Below, piece after piece: positions 50,729-60,088 of a DNA stretch of 64,000 nt; the first letter of the stretch is position 1, and every line of letters begins with the position of its first letter. The stretch is taken from positions 2,046,001 to 2,110,000 of the forward strand of contig NZ_CP017146.1 of assembly GCF_009930795.1 (NCBI RefSeq), read 5' to 3'. Below the pieces are notes generated by a model, which was given only the letters and a program-made list of their open reading frames with translations, did no database searches and was not told where the DNA came from. The position numbers were made by a program, and so were the translations under genes. The stretch comes from Marisediminicola antarctica. Its GTDB lineage: Bacteria; Actinomycetota; Actinomycetes; Actinomycetales; Microbacteriaceae.

Positions 50729-51567
50729 GAATAGACCCCGAGCAGCAGGGCAGCCACAATCTGGATACCGGCCACCGAACCGGCCGCATACGGGAACGCG
50801 ATCGAATACCGGTAGAGGCGGCGCGCGCCGGTCGGGGTCGGATCGCGGCGCAGCCGCAGCAGCAGCCAGCCGGCGATCAGGGCGTTCACCACGGCAACCG
50901 GGATGTTCACGAACGCGAAGCAGACGGTGGACACCGACCACCAGACAGCGCTCCACAACGCTGCCCGCTCCGGCCCCAAGCGCACCGCCGTGGTGACGAT
51001 GCCGGCGGCTCTGTCCTCGTCGATGTCCTGCACGGCATCGAACGTATGCTTGGCCACGCTCCAGGCCATCAGCCCGATCGCGGCGCCCCAGACCGGGGAC
51101 TCCCCGAAGGCCAAAGGCACGAATACGAGGGGGAACGCGTAGGCGGCGTTGCTCACAGCGTCCAGGTAGATCCTCGCCTTGAACCGCAGTGGCGGCGCCG
51201 AGTACTGCACGAAGATGACAATGTACGCGAGGATCCAGGCAAGCGCGTCCAGCGGCAGGGCGACGACGAAGTAGACGACAAAGGGCACATTCGTCAGCGC
51301 GACGGCGGCGAGGATGCGCCGGGACTCGGATGCGGCGATCCGGGCGCCCTCGAGGCCGCCCTTCCGCGAATTCAGCGCGTCGGTCTCCTGGTCGAAGATG
51401 TCATTCACGCCGTAGATGAGCAGATTGAACGGCAACGTGGCCCACAACAACAGGGGAACGACGTCCCACCGCCACAGATCGCCCGTGAGCCACATGGCGA
51501 TCGCCGTCGTGCCGATCGTATTCACCCACAACACAGGTCGCGATATCTGGACCAGTCGAAGGAACAC
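50725..51567 (-). CDS. UbiA-family prenyltransferase (CrtEb/lycopene-elongase-like)
   Basis: 280 residues, eight or nine membrane helices. First Asp-rich motif N-D-I-F-D-Q-E-T-D, second D-A-V-Q-D-I-D-E-D. These bind Mg-diphosphate of the prenyl donor. Overall it resembles actinobacterial CrtEb and haloarchaeal lycopene elongases. GTG start. It is co-translated with the desaturase-like gene. Menaquinone synthesis is an alternative, but MenA is normally elsewhere and lacks this partner. Confidence 0.8.
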   Translation of the reverse strand: MFLRLVQISRPVLWVNTIGTTAIAMWLTGDLWRWDVVPLLLWATLPFNLLIYGVNDIFDQETDALNSRKGGLEGARIAASESRRILAAVALTNVPFVVYFVVALPLDALAWILAYIVIFVQYSAPPLRFKARIYLDAVSNAAYAFPLVFVPLAFGESPVWGAAIGLMAWSVAKHTFDAVQDIDEDRAAGIVTTAVRLGPERAALWSAVWWSVSTVCFAFVNIPVAVVNALIAGWLLLRLRRDPTPTGARRLYRYSIAFPYAAGSVAGIQIVAALLLGVYS

Positions 51568-51638
51568 CTCGCAAGAGTAGTGCCAATGGATGACCGGGCC
51601 CTGCCAGTCTCGCAGCGGCGGTGCGGCAGGATGTAGAT

Positions 51639-52337
51639 ATGTGTGGTCGATTCGTTGTCGCGGGGGAGCACCGTGACCTGCTCGGACTGTTCGAGATCGA
51701 GATCGAGGGCGACGACCTGCCCGGTCCGTCCTGGAACATCCGCCCTACCGACTCTGTCTCGGTGGTGATCGACTCGGTCAGGGGCGACGAGCTTCCCGTG
51801 CGCCGGATCGCCGCGGCGCGCTGGTCGCTCACCCCGTCGTTCTCCCCGAGCCTCGCGACCAAGTTCCCCACGTTCAACGCCCGGTCGGAGACGGCCACCG
51901 AGAAGCCCTTCTTCGCCGCCTCGGTGCGCTCCAAGCGCGCGATCATCCCCGCGAGCGGCTACTACGAGTGGAAGACGGTCGGCGATGTGAAGACGCCGTA
52001 CTACATCCATCCTCCGGAGGGGATGCTCGCCTTCGCCGGGCTGTACTCGTGGTGGAAGGATGCCTCCCTCGCGAACGACGACCCGGCACGTTGGGTACTG
52101 ACCACCACGATCCTCACCCGCGAGGCGGTCGGCGGCCTGCGCGACATCCACGAACGTACCCCTGTCGCCCTGCCCGAAGATTGGTGGGACGACTGGCTCG
52201 ACCCGACGATCGAGGCCGACCAGTCCTTCGTCGACGCGGCCGTCGAGGCGTCCGTGCCGGTTGGTGAGGCGCTCGAACTGTACGAGGTTGCGCCGATCCG
52301 GGGCGAGGACAGGGCTGAGCTGATCAACCCCGTTTAG
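51639..52337 (+). CDS. SRAP-domain abasic-site protein (YedK/HMCES)
   Basis: 232 residues from the ATG at 51639, which gives M-C-G-R-F; after Met removal Cys2 forms the thiazolidine cross-link to abasic sites in single-stranded DNA. Other SRAP residues: the Asn in W-N-I-R-P-T, the Glu in G-Y-Y-E-W-K, and the His in D-I-H-E-R-T-P. A start further upstream would bury Cys2, so it is excluded. Protects replication forks at abasic sites. Confidence 0.95.
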   Translation: MCGRFVVAGEHRDLLGLFEIEIEGDDLPGPSWNIRPTDSVSVVIDSVRGDELPVRRIAAARWSLTPSFSPSLATKFPTFNARSETATEKPFFAASVRSKRAIIPASGYYEWKTVGDVKTPYYIHPPEGMLAFAGLYSWWKDASLANDDPARWVLTTTILTREAVGGLRDIHERTPVALPEDWWDDWLDPTIEADQSFVDAAVEASVPVGEALELYEVAPIRGEDRAELINPV

Positions 52338-52387
52338 TCTGGGGAGGCATGACACACGACGCTGACGACATGTGAGGACGGTGCACA

Positions 52388-52774
52388 ATGGCACGGAAGA
52401 AGAAGGACAAGCTCAACCTCGGCAGCCTGATCTCGGCGATCATGAAGAACCGGTCGAAGCACAGGTCCATGGCCAAGGCCCGCGCGATCAAGGGCATCGA
52501 GCCCGAACCCGAGCCGAAGAAGCCCCGCGACATCCGCACTCCGGAGCAGATCAAGGAGGACGTGGATGTGACGAGGGCGCGCCTCGTCGAGACCATCGCC
52601 GCCCTGCGCTACGACCTCGACGTGCCGGCTCGGGCGCGGGACCTGCGCGACCGTGTCGCGGCGAGGATCCCCGAGGAACTCAAGGCGCAGCCCGTCGCAA
52701 TCGTCGTCACGGCGTCGGTGCTTGTCGCCGGGGTCGGCACGATCCTGATCGCTGCGCGCAACCGCAGCTACTAG
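52388..52774 (+). CDS. DUF3618 small membrane-anchored protein
   Basis: 128 residues. A basic N-terminus (A-R-K-K-K-D-K), a helical DUF3618 segment (I-K-E-D-V-D-V-T-R-A-R-L-V-E-T-I-A-A-L-R) and one membrane span at about 103-122. Function unknown. It lies 50 bases after the SRAP gene. Confidence 0.8.
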   Translation: MARKKKDKLNLGSLISAIMKNRSKHRSMAKARAIKGIEPEPEPKKPRDIRTPEQIKEDVDVTRARLVETIAALRYDLDVPARARDLRDRVAARIPEELKAQPVAIVVTASVLVAGVGTILIAARNRSY

Positions 52775-52793
52775 GGCTGAGAGAACCGTTCGC

Positions 52794-53741
52794 ATGCGCC
52801 GCTCCGAGGCGCTCGGCACCGGCTCCGGCGCCATCGGGCTCATCATCGCCTCCGTGCTCTGGGGCACGACCGGCACTGCTGCGAGCTTTCTCCCCGACGG
52901 AGTGAGCCCGCTCGCGACCGGGGCCGCCACCATGGCGATCGGCGGCACGCTGCTGCTTCTCGTGTCGGTGCGTGGCGCTGTGCGCGCCCTGCGCGATCCT
53001 GGCGCACGTGGCTGGATCGCGCTGGGGGCGATCGGTGTGTTCGTCTACCCGTTGGCCTTCTACTCGGCGATGGACCTCGCGGGTGTCGCGATCGGCAACG
53101 TGGTGGCGCTCGGGTCCGGACCGCTGTTCGCCGCGATCCTCGAGTGGGCGATCGAGCGCCGGCGACCGAGCCGGCGGTGGGGCGCGGCGACGGCCATCGC
53201 CGTCGCCGGCATCGTGATACTCCCGCTCGGCGCTGACCAGGCGGATGCCGGTCGCGTCGACCTGATCTCGGGCGTGATGCTCGGGCTGCTCGCGGGCGCC
53301 GCCTACGCGCAGTATACGTACGCCTCGTCACGCGCGATCGCGACCGGCCACCGCGGGCGCTCCATCATGGGGGCGATGTTCGGCCTCGGGGCGGTGCTGC
53401 TCACGCCCGTGCTGCTGGCGACCGGCACCCCGCTGCTGCAGTCCGGCGGAACGATCACGATCACTGCCTACCTCGCCCTCGGCCCGATGTTCGTCGCCTA
53501 CCTGTTCTTCGGAGCTGCCCTCCGGGTGCTGCGCAGCAGCACCGCGACCACCATCACCCTGCTCGAACCCGTCGTCGCGACCGTGCTCGCCGTGGCAGTT
53601 GTGGGGGAGCGGCTCACCCCGCTCGGCTGGTTCGGCATCGCCCTGATCCTCACCGGGGTCGCCGTCATCGCCACGGCGAAGCGGGAGGCGGCGGGCCCCA
53701 GGACGAGTCCCCGTGCCGCGTCGGTAGACTGGCACACGTGA
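52794..53741 (+). CDS. EamA/DMT-superfamily transporter
   Basis: 315 residues with ten predicted helices and two EamA repeats (about 15-145 and 160-295); the G-T-T-G-T-A-A-S-F and L-L-E-P-V-V-A-T-V-L-A segments are typical. Exports small metabolites or amino acids; substrate unknown. The stop overlaps the next start (GTGA). Confidence 0.85.
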   Translation: MRRSEALGTGSGAIGLIIASVLWGTTGTAASFLPDGVSPLATGAATMAIGGTLLLLVSVRGAVRALRDPGARGWIALGAIGVFVYPLAFYSAMDLAGVAIGNVVALGSGPLFAAILEWAIERRRPSRRWGAATAIAVAGIVILPLGADQADAGRVDLISGVMLGLLAGAAYAQYTYASSRAIATGHRGRSIMGAMFGLGAVLLTPVLLATGTPLLQSGGTITITAYLALGPMFVAYLFFGAALRVLRSSTATTITLLEPVVATVLAVAVVGERLTPLGWFGIALILTGVAVIATAKREAAGPRTSPRAASVDWHT

Positions 53742-54556
53742 CTGCATCCATCGCCGAAGTAGGGTCGGTCGTCGAAGCGCTGTGGCCGCTGTCCGGCGCC
53801 TCCGCCTGGGACGCCCCCGGTCTCGTGACCGGCGATCCGGCGGCCCCCGTCACGCGCATCCACCTCGCCGTCGACGCGGTCTCCGAGTCGGTCGACGAGG
53901 CCATCGCGCTCGGCGCGGGGCTCATGCTCGTGCACCACCCGCTGCTGCTGCGCGGGGTCACATCGGTCGCCGAGGACCGCTACAAGGGCGCCCTCATCGC
54001 GCGCCTCATCCGCGCCGGTTGCGCGCTGCTCTCCGCCCACACCAACGCCGATGTCGTGGAGACCGGAACGTCGGCGGTCTTCGCCGAGCGGCTCGGCCTC
54101 ACCAGCATCCGGCCGATCGTCGCCGCGACCGACAGCGACCGTGGCATCGGACGCGTCGGCGAGCTGCCGCGGCCGACGACCCTGGGCCGGCTCGCCCGGA
54201 TGCTCGGCGAGATCCTGCCCGCCACGGCATCCGGCATCCGCGTCGCGGGCGACTACGACGCCGAGGTCACCACGGTCGCGCTGTGCGGCGGCGCCGGCGA
54301 CTCGCTGCTGGGCGAACCCGCGGTCCTCGGCGCCGACGTCTACATCACCTCCGACCTCCGCCACCACCCCGCCTCGGAGTCGCGCGAGAACTCCCGGCAC
54401 CGCGGGGGGCCCGCCCTCATTGACGTCGCCCACTGGGCCAGCGAATGGCTCTGGCTCGACGTCGCGGCGAGCGAGCTGCGCGCCGCCCTGCCGGGCGTCA
54501 CCGTGACCGTGAGCGAACTGCGCACCGACCCGTGGGATTTCGTCGTCGTGCAGTGA
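53738..54556 (+). CDS. Nif3-like dinuclear metal protein
   Basis: 272 residues with GTG start. The NIF3 family signature shows A-W-D-A-P-G-L (usually WDNxGL), M-L-V-H-H-P-L-L-L, and the C-terminal I-D-V-A-H-W-A-S-E with conserved His and Glu. Forms hexamers with a two-metal site; annotated sometimes as GTP cyclohydrolase I type 2, but the role is unsettled. It is usually followed by the zinc-ribbon coiled-coil gene, as here. Confidence 0.85.
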   Translation: MTASIAEVGSVVEALWPLSGASAWDAPGLVTGDPAAPVTRIHLAVDAVSESVDEAIALGAGLMLVHHPLLLRGVTSVAEDRYKGALIARLIRAGCALLSAHTNADVVETGTSAVFAERLGLTSIRPIVAATDSDRGIGRVGELPRPTTLGRLARMLGEILPATASGIRVAGDYDAEVTTVALCGGAGDSLLGEPAVLGADVYITSDLRHHPASESRENSRHRGGPALIDVAHWASEWLWLDVAASELRAALPGVTVTVSELRTDPWDFVVVQ

Positions 54557-54602
54557 CATCCACCTTCAACCCACCCTTCCCTCGATCACTGAATGAGGCA
54601 TC

Positions 54603-55370
54603 ATGGCGCTCAAAGCCAGCCCCGAAGAACAGGCACGACTGCTCGACCTGCAGGCACTCGACACGAAGCTGCAGCAGCTCGACCACCGGGCGAAGAATCT
54701 GCCGGAGGTCACGCAGCTCGTAAGCCTCGCCGCGGACGCGGAGAGGCTGCGGCTGCAGCGGGCGAGGGAGACCGGCACGGTGGAGGATGCGCGTACCGAG
54801 CTGAAGCGGGTCGAGTCCGACGTCGCCGTGATCGAGGCGCGCATCGCACGGGACGACGCTAGGCTTCAGGCTTCCTCGTCGGTGAAGGATGTCGCCGGGC
54901 TCGAGCACGAGCTCTCCGGCCTGCGCCGCCGGCACGACGAGCTCGAGGAGATCGAACTCGTCGTCATGGAGAAGCTCGAAACGCTCGAGAACGGGGTGCG
55001 GCTGACGACGGCCGAGCAGGCGCAGGCGATCGAGGCGATGACGGCCACCACCGCAGCACGGGACGCCTCGCTCACGTCGATTGCCGAGGAGCGCACAGTG
55101 AACTCCGCGAATCGGCAGGCCATCGCGGGTGCCGTCGCGCCCGAGCTGGTGGCGCTGTATGAGCGCCAGCGCGCACGCTACGGCCTCGGCGCCTCGCACC
55201 TGCGTGGCGGAGTGTCGAGCGCGAGCGGCGTCAAGCTGCTCGAGAACGAGATGGCGATCATTCGATCTGCGGCACCGGACGAGGTGCTGATTTGCCCGGA
55301 CAGCCAGGCGATCCTCGTGCGCACGAGCGAATCCGGTCTGCACGCTGGCGCTGCCGCCGACTCGCGCTAG
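54603..55370 (+). CDS. CdsZ-like coiled-coil protein with degenerate zinc ribbon
   Basis: 255 residues. Residues 5-180 are a long antiparallel coiled coil. The C-terminal domain corresponds to zf-RING_7 (C4-type zinc ribbon); the fold-defining E-M-A-I-I-R...P-D-E-V-L-I-C-P-D-S-Q-A-I-L-V is present, but of the four zinc Cys only one remains (Ser replaces the others). Family members are linked to ribosome and tRNA quality control or flagellar chaperoning. It directly precedes rnpB. Confidence 0.85.
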   Translation: MALKASPEEQARLLDLQALDTKLQQLDHRAKNLPEVTQLVSLAADAERLRLQRARETGTVEDARTELKRVESDVAVIEARIARDDARLQASSSVKDVAGLEHELSGLRRRHDELEEIELVVMEKLETLENGVRLTTAEQAQAIEAMTATTAARDASLTSIAEERTVNSANRQAIAGAVAPELVALYERQRARYGLGASHLRGGVSSASGVKLLENEMAIIRSAAPDEVLICPDSQAILVRTSESGLHAGAAADSR

Positions 55371-55398
55371 GCCGAATCGCGGTAGGGCCGGCCCCCGG

Positions 55399-55404
55399 TA
55401 GGAT
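55399..55404 (+). promoter_or_regulatory. Likely -10 box of rnpB
   Basis: TAGGAT, 6 bases before the first base of the RNase P RNA. No convincing -35 box is seen. Confidence 0.4.
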
Positions 55405-55410
55405 TGGCCA

Positions 55411-55810
55411 TGCGAATGGGTCGGCAAGACGGTCGCGTCATCTGCGGTTCCGCAAGGAAGCCCGCGGATGCCGAGGAACGTCCGGGCTCCACAGGGCAGG
55501 GCGGTGGGTAACACCCACCCGGAGCAATCCGCGAGACAGTGCAACAGAGAGTAAACCGCCCGGGGTCCGCCCCGGGTAAGGGTGAAACGGTGGTGTAAGA
55601 GACCACCAGCGATTCGGGTGACCGATCGGCTAGGTAAACCTCGCCCGGAGCAAGGTCAGACAGGGAACGCTTGAGGCTGCCCGCCGAGTTCCCGGGTAGA
55701 CCGCTGGAGGGCTGCGGCAACGTAGTCCCGAGATAGATGGCCGTCACCCGCTCCCAGCCGCAAGGCTGGGAACGGGGACAGAACCCGGCGTACCAGCCGG
55801 CCCATTCGCA
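55411..55810 (+). ncRNA. rnpB: RNase P RNA, type A
   Basis: About 400 bases. The ends pair as helix P1 (TGCGAATGGG with CCCATTCGCA). Conserved core blocks are visible: GAGGAACGTCCGGGCTCC, ACAGTGCAACAGAGAG, the GGTAAACC region, and CAGAACCCGGCGTACC near the 3' end. It is the catalytic RNA that trims the 5' ends of pre-tRNAs. It lies between the CdsZ-like gene and a small membrane protein gene. Confidence 0.95.
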
Positions 55811-55822
55811 TAATCTCAAAGC

Positions 55823-56335
55823 ATGCTCGCCCACGACAACCGCCTCCGGCTTCTCGAGGCCGCGCACCGCGTCGAGTCGCGCACGGGGATCGATCCGCTC
55901 GACGTGACCCATTCGATGGCGGTCACAACCGACTCCCGGCTCGAGCTGCTGCCGAAGTCCATCGGCATCGGACTCGCCGCTCTCGCGGGCGTCGCCGCCC
56001 TGGTCTGCCTGCGGTTCCTGCTCGAGCCGGCATCCGGCCCCGGGTTCGCCGCTACCGCGGTGTTCGTCCTCGTCGACGTGCTGCTCTGGCTCAGTGTCGT
56101 CGCGTGTGTGGCCGTGGCTCGGGCCGCGCGCAGTCGGCGGCCCCAGAACGAGCGCTACGACGACGCCTGGGCCCAATTCGCGGTCGAGGTCTGGCCCGCC
56201 CCGCGATACCAGCCCTGGAACGGTGCCCGATCCCAGGGGTCGGGCTATTCGCGCACCGAATTCCTCATCGCGGTGCGCGATGGGGTACCGCTCGACGCCT
56301 ACATGCGCCGCGCTCCGTTCACCCGGATGCCGTAG
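55823..56335 (+). CDS. Two-span membrane protein, unknown
   Basis: 170 residues. Two hydrophobic spans (about 46-65 and 75-98) sit between an N-terminal soluble part and a C-terminal tail with W-P-A-P-R-Y-Q-P-W-N-G-A. Not recognised. It starts 13 bases after rnpB. Confidence 0.6.
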   Translation: MLAHDNRLRLLEAAHRVESRTGIDPLDVTHSMAVTTDSRLELLPKSIGIGLAALAGVAALVCLRFLLEPASGPGFAATAVFVLVDVLLWLSVVACVAVARAARSRRPQNERYDDAWAQFAVEVWPAPRYQPWNGARSQGSGYSRTEFLIAVRDGVPLDAYMRRAPFTRMP

Positions 56336-56509
56336 CCGAGGCTCCCTCGAAACGCGGGATGCTACCCGCCGCCGCCTAACATCGCGCGCCCTGGGTCATC
56401 CGCCGCAACCGGAGGTCACAGAAAGTCAACTTTGTTGTGTCGTCGCGGCCCGGGGGACCACTGTGGCCTGAGCAGCCAACGATGAGAGCCCCCAACGGAA
56501 GGCAACACC

Positions 56510-57775
56510 ATGTCAGCATCACACAGCACCGCCGCCACTGCCAGCAGCGCCGCGTCCGCCGGCACGGCAGACTACGAGAGCCTTGCCGCGCGCTTCCGGC
56601 CGATCTTCGACCGCATCGCCGCCGGCGCGGCCGACCGTGAACGTGACCACCGTCTCCCGTACGCGGAGATCGCCGAGCTCACGGCCGCCGGATTCGGGGC
56701 CGTCCGCGTGCCGGTGGCCGATGGGGGAGCCGGTGCATCGCTGCCGCAGCTCTTCCGCCTGCTCACTGAACTCGCCGCCGCGGACTCGAACATTCCGCAG
56801 GCGCTGCGCGGCCACTTCGCCTTCGTCGAGGACCGCCTCGTGGCACCGGCGCAGCGCGACGTCTGGCTGGCCCGGTTCGTCGCGGGGGAGATTGCCGGCA
56901 ACTCGTGGACCGAGGTCGGAGCGGTGAAGATCGGCGAGGTCGGCACCCAGGTCGGGCCGGTCGCCGGCGCACCGGCGGGCGAGTTCCGCATCAACGGCAC
57001 AAAGTATTATTCGACCGGCAGCATTTTCGCCGACTGGATCGACACTTTCGCGCAGCGCACCGACAACCAGGTCAAGGTCATCGCGGTCGTGAATGCGCAC
57101 CAGAGCGGGGTCACCCACCGCGACGACTGGGACGGCTTCGGCCAGCAGACCACGGGGTCGGGCACGAGCACGTTCGTCGAAGCTGTCGTCGAGGAGGAGA
57201 ACGTGTTCGACTTCGACACGCGGTTCAAGTACCAGACGGCGTTCTACCAGGCCGTGCTCCTCGCCGTCCTCGCCGGCACCATCGCCGCTGCCGAGCGTGA
57301 CGTTGCGACCGAGGTGCGTAACCGCACCCGCATCTTCTCCCACGGCAACGCTGACTCTTTCGCCGCCGACCCCCAGATCCTGCAGGTCGTCGGCGAGGTC
57401 TCCTCGCAGGCCTACGCCGCGCGGGCGACGGTGGAGCTCGCCGCGCGGGCGCTGCAGGATGCCTATGAGGGCGCGTTCCTCGGCGATGTGGTCGAGGAGG
57501 AGCGCCGCAACGACGTCGCCGAGCTTGAGACCGCGCAGGCGCAGGTGGTGCTCACCGACCTCGCCACGAGGGCGACCTCGAACATCTTCAACGCCCTGTC
57601 GGCGAGCGGGGTGAGCCAGACGAAGAATCTCGACCGGCACTGGCGCAACGCCCGCACCGCGGCGAACCACAACCCGTGGGTATTCAAGGCGCGCATCGTC
57701 GGGGACTATTCCGTGAACGGCCGGCTGCCGCCGCGTGTCTGGGCCATCGGCCAGGGACCGACGCCGAAGGTCTAG
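56510..57775 (+). CDS. Acyl-CoA-dehydrogenase-fold flavoprotein (SfnB/DszC-like)
   Basis: 421 residues of the acyl-CoA dehydrogenase superfamily. An Ala/Ser-rich lead of about 20 residues precedes L-A-A-R-F. The middle contains G-T-K-Y-Y-S-T-G, and the C-terminal segment L-D-R-H-W-R-N-A-R-T-A-A-N-H-N-P resembles SfnB and the dibenzothiophene monooxygenase DszC rather than true dehydrogenases, since the catalytic Glu region is replaced. Probably a reduced-flavin-dependent monooxygenase for an organosulfur compound; inferred. Confidence 0.75.
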   Translation: MSASHSTAATASSAASAGTADYESLAARFRPIFDRIAAGAADRERDHRLPYAEIAELTAAGFGAVRVPVADGGAGASLPQLFRLLTELAAADSNIPQALRGHFAFVEDRLVAPAQRDVWLARFVAGEIAGNSWTEVGAVKIGEVGTQVGPVAGAPAGEFRINGTKYYSTGSIFADWIDTFAQRTDNQVKVIAVVNAHQSGVTHRDDWDGFGQQTTGSGTSTFVEAVVEEENVFDFDTRFKYQTAFYQAVLLAVLAGTIAAAERDVATEVRNRTRIFSHGNADSFAADPQILQVVGEVSSQAYAARATVELAARALQDAYEGAFLGDVVEEERRNDVAELETAQAQVVLTDLATRATSNIFNALSASGVSQTKNLDRHWRNARTAANHNPWVFKARIVGDYSVNGRLPPRVWAIGQGPTPKV

Positions 57776-57814
57776 GCGACGTGGCCCGCCGCCGTGCGCT
57801 GTCGCGGAGGGATG

Positions 57815-58564
57815 TTACCCACCGGACGCGAGCGCGGCGGCGCCCATGATGCCGGCGTTGTTGCGCAGCTCGGCCGCGACGATCGGGGTACGCAGGTTCA
57901 GCAGCGGCAGGTACTGCGAGGCGTGTTTGGACACTCCGCCGCCGACGATGAACAGCTCAGGGTAGAGGTAGGCCTCAAGGCGCGCGTAGTAGCGCTGGAG
58001 GCGGCCGGCCCACTCGGCCCAGCTCAGGTTCTCGCGCTCCTTGGCCGAGAACGCCGCCAGGGTCTCCCAATCGATGCCGTCAATCTCGAGGTGGCCGAGC
58101 TCGGCATTCGGAATGAGCTTGCCTTGGTGGATCAGTGCCGTTCCGATTCCCGTGCCAAGCGTCGTGATGATTGCGAGGCCCTTGACCTTGCGCGCCGCGC
58201 CAAACCGCTGCTCGGCGACGCCGGCGGCATCCGCGTCGTTGATGAAGTGGATCTCCCGCCCCAGCGCCTTCTGGAACAGCTTCTCGGCCTCGAGCCCGAT
58301 CCACTCGTCCGAGACGTTCGCTGCCGACATGGTCACCCCGCCGACGATCGCCGCGGGAAAGCAGACCCCGACGGGTGTCTTCTTGTCGACGCCGCCCATC
58401 TTCTCGATGAGCTCAATGACGGTCTGGACGATGGCGGACGGGGAGCCGCCGAACGGGGTGGGGAGCTTGCTGCGGCTCGTGAGCAGCTCGCCCGAGTCAA
58501 CGTCGACGAGCGCCCCCTTGATGCCCGTACCGCCAATGTCGATCCCCACAGCTTTCGTCGTCAT
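57815..58564 (-). CDS. ppgK: Polyphosphate glucokinase
   Basis: 249 residues of the ROK superfamily, the usual length of PpgK. The phosphate motif is G-I-D-I-G-G-T-G-I-K-G. The catalytic Asp is in I-N-D-A-D-A-A-G. The T-T-L-G-T-G-I-G-T-A-L-I segment is present. The ROK zinc cluster is missing, as in other PpgK. It phosphorylates glucose using polyphosphate or ATP, typical of actinobacteria. Confidence 0.93.
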   Translation of the reverse strand: MTTKAVGIDIGGTGIKGALVDVDSGELLTSRSKLPTPFGGSPSAIVQTVIELIEKMGGVDKKTPVGVCFPAAIVGGVTMSAANVSDEWIGLEAEKLFQKALGREIHFINDADAAGVAEQRFGAARKVKGLAIITTLGTGIGTALIHQGKLIPNAELGHLEIDGIDWETLAAFSAKERENLSWAEWAGRLQRYYARLEAYLYPELFIVGGGVSKHASQYLPLLNLRTPIVAAELRNNAGIMGAAALASGG

Positions 58565-58651
58565 GAGCCCAATCTAGTTCTTACGGCAGTTTCACCTCGC
58601 CCCGCTCGCTCGCCGCGCCTAGGTTGGGTGCACAGCCAGGAAGGACCGTCC

Positions 58652-58984
58652 ATGAACAAGATCTCCCTTACCGCCCTCGCCCACGAGGAGCTCGAACATG
58701 CCCAGAGCGCCGCGAACGGGCGGAGCACCAAATCGGTGCACGGCGGCTCCGACCACCTGCTTCGCCAGAGTGTCATCGCCCTCTGCGCCGGCCAGTCCCT
58801 CGCCGAGCACGACAACCCGGGGGAGGCGACCGTGCAGGTGCTGCTCGGCCGGGTGACGCTCACCTCGGGGGAGGAGTCGTGGGGCGGATGGATCGGCGAT
58901 CTCCTGATAGTGCCGAGCGCGTCGCATTCTCTCGAGGCCGTCGAGGATGCGGTGGTGCTGCTGACGGCCGTCAGGCGCCCATAG
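58652..58984 (+). CDS. Small cupin protein
   Basis: 110 residues from the ATG at 58652, which follows AGGAAGGA. A single cupin barrel is suggested by H-D-N-P-G-E-A-T-V-Q-V-L-L-G-R-V, then P-S-A-S-H-S-L-E-A. The metal-binding His set is only partly kept. Function unknown; related single-domain cupins are often stress- or metal-linked. Confidence 0.75.
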   Translation: MNKISLTALAHEELEHAQSAANGRSTKSVHGGSDHLLRQSVIALCAGQSLAEHDNPGEATVQVLLGRVTLTSGEESWGGWIGDLLIVPSASHSLEAVEDAVVLLTAVRRP

Positions 58985-59004
58985 GTGCCACGTGCTGGCG
59001 ACGC

Positions 59005-59868
59005 CTAGGGGAGCGTCAGGATCTCGGCGCCGCGCTCGGTGACCACGAGGGTGTGCTCGAACTGCGCCGTGATGCTCTTGTCTTTTGTGGTGATGGTCCA
59101 CCCGTCGTCCCACTGGTCCCAGCTGGCCGTGCCGAGGGTGAGCATGGGCTCGATCGTGAACACCATGCCAACTTCCATAACCTCAGTGAACCGGTCGGTG
59201 TCGTAGTGCGGGATGATGAGCCCGGAGTGGAAGGCAGCACCGACCCCGTGCCCGGTAAAGTCGCGTACCACGCCGTAGCCGAAGCGCTTCGCGTACGACT
59301 CGATCGCGCGACCGATCACGTTCACCTGCCGACCGGGGGCGATCGATTTGATGCCGCGGCGCAGGGCTTCGTCGGTCCGCTCCACGAGGTCGACGACCTC
59401 CTGACGCACGTCGCCGACAAGGAACGTGCGGTTGCTGTCACCGTGCACCTGGTTCTTGTATGCGGTGATGTCGATGTTGACGATGTCGCCGCTCTCGAGC
59501 ACCGTGTCGTCCGGGATCCCGTGGCAGATGACCTCGTTGACCGAGCTGCACAGCGACTTCGGGAACCCGCGGTAGCCGAGAGTCGAGGGGTAGGCGTCGT
59601 GGGCGACCATGAAGTCGTGCGCGATCCGGTCCAGCTCCTCAGTGGTGACGCCGGGGCGCACGTTCTCGCCCACGAGAGCGATCGCCTGCGCCGCGATCCT
59701 CCCGGACTCGCGGATGAGCTCAATCGTTTCCGGCGGATAGACGTCGGATCCGGTGAACGGCGACGGTTCGCTCTTGCCGACGTACTCAGGACGCGGAATG
59801 TGCTTCGGCACGCTGCGAAGGGGGGAGACAACCCCGAAGACGAGGTGACCGTGCGAATCCCGAGGCAT
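59005..59868 (-). CDS. map: Methionine aminopeptidase type I
   Basis: 287 residues from the ATG at 59868; the ATG-like start 12 codons upstream would overlap the neighbouring gene. Metal ligands are visible: Asp in V-N-I-D-I-T, Asp in H-G-D-S-N-R-T-F, His in G-H-G-V-G, Glu in F-T-I-E-P-M and Glu in Q-F-E-H-T. The substrate His is in C-H-G-I-P. Removes the first Met from new proteins. The N-terminal extension of about 30 residues is normal in actinobacterial forms. Confidence 0.95.
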   Translation of the reverse strand: MPRDSHGHLVFGVVSPLRSVPKHIPRPEYVGKSEPSPFTGSDVYPPETIELIRESGRIAAQAIALVGENVRPGVTTEELDRIAHDFMVAHDAYPSTLGYRGFPKSLCSSVNEVICHGIPDDTVLESGDIVNIDITAYKNQVHGDSNRTFLVGDVRQEVVDLVERTDEALRRGIKSIAPGRQVNVIGRAIESYAKRFGYGVVRDFTGHGVGAAFHSGLIIPHYDTDRFTEVMEVGMVFTIEPMLTLGTASWDQWDDGWTITTKDKSITAQFEHTLVVTERGAEILTLP

Positions 59869-59902
59869 AAGCTCAATTGTAAGTTGACTAAGGGAGGCAG
59901 CC

Positions 59903-60076
59903 ATGACGCAGTGGTACTACAACCACAAGACGGGCGAGGTTGAAGAGGGCGCGAAGTCGCTCGGGAGCGACCGGGACGGCCCATTCGACTCGAAGGAGGA
60001 CGCCGCGCGTGCTCCGCAGATCATCGCCGAGCGGGCCCGCAAGTGGGCAGAGGAGGATGCGCGCAACGACGAGTGA
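59903..60076 (+). CDS. Small SPOR-like protein
   Basis: 57 residues, missed by size filters. It begins [14 protein letters not shown] and continues with [15 protein letters not shown], the pattern of a small conserved actinobacterial protein annotated as SPOR-domain. AGGGAGG lies 6 bases before the ATG. It is divergent from map with 34 bases between starts. Role unknown. Confidence 0.75.
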   Translation: MTQWYYNHKTGEVEEGAKSLGSDRDGPFDSKEDAARAPQIIAERARKWAEEDARNDE

Positions 60077-60088
60077 CGGACGCGCGGG

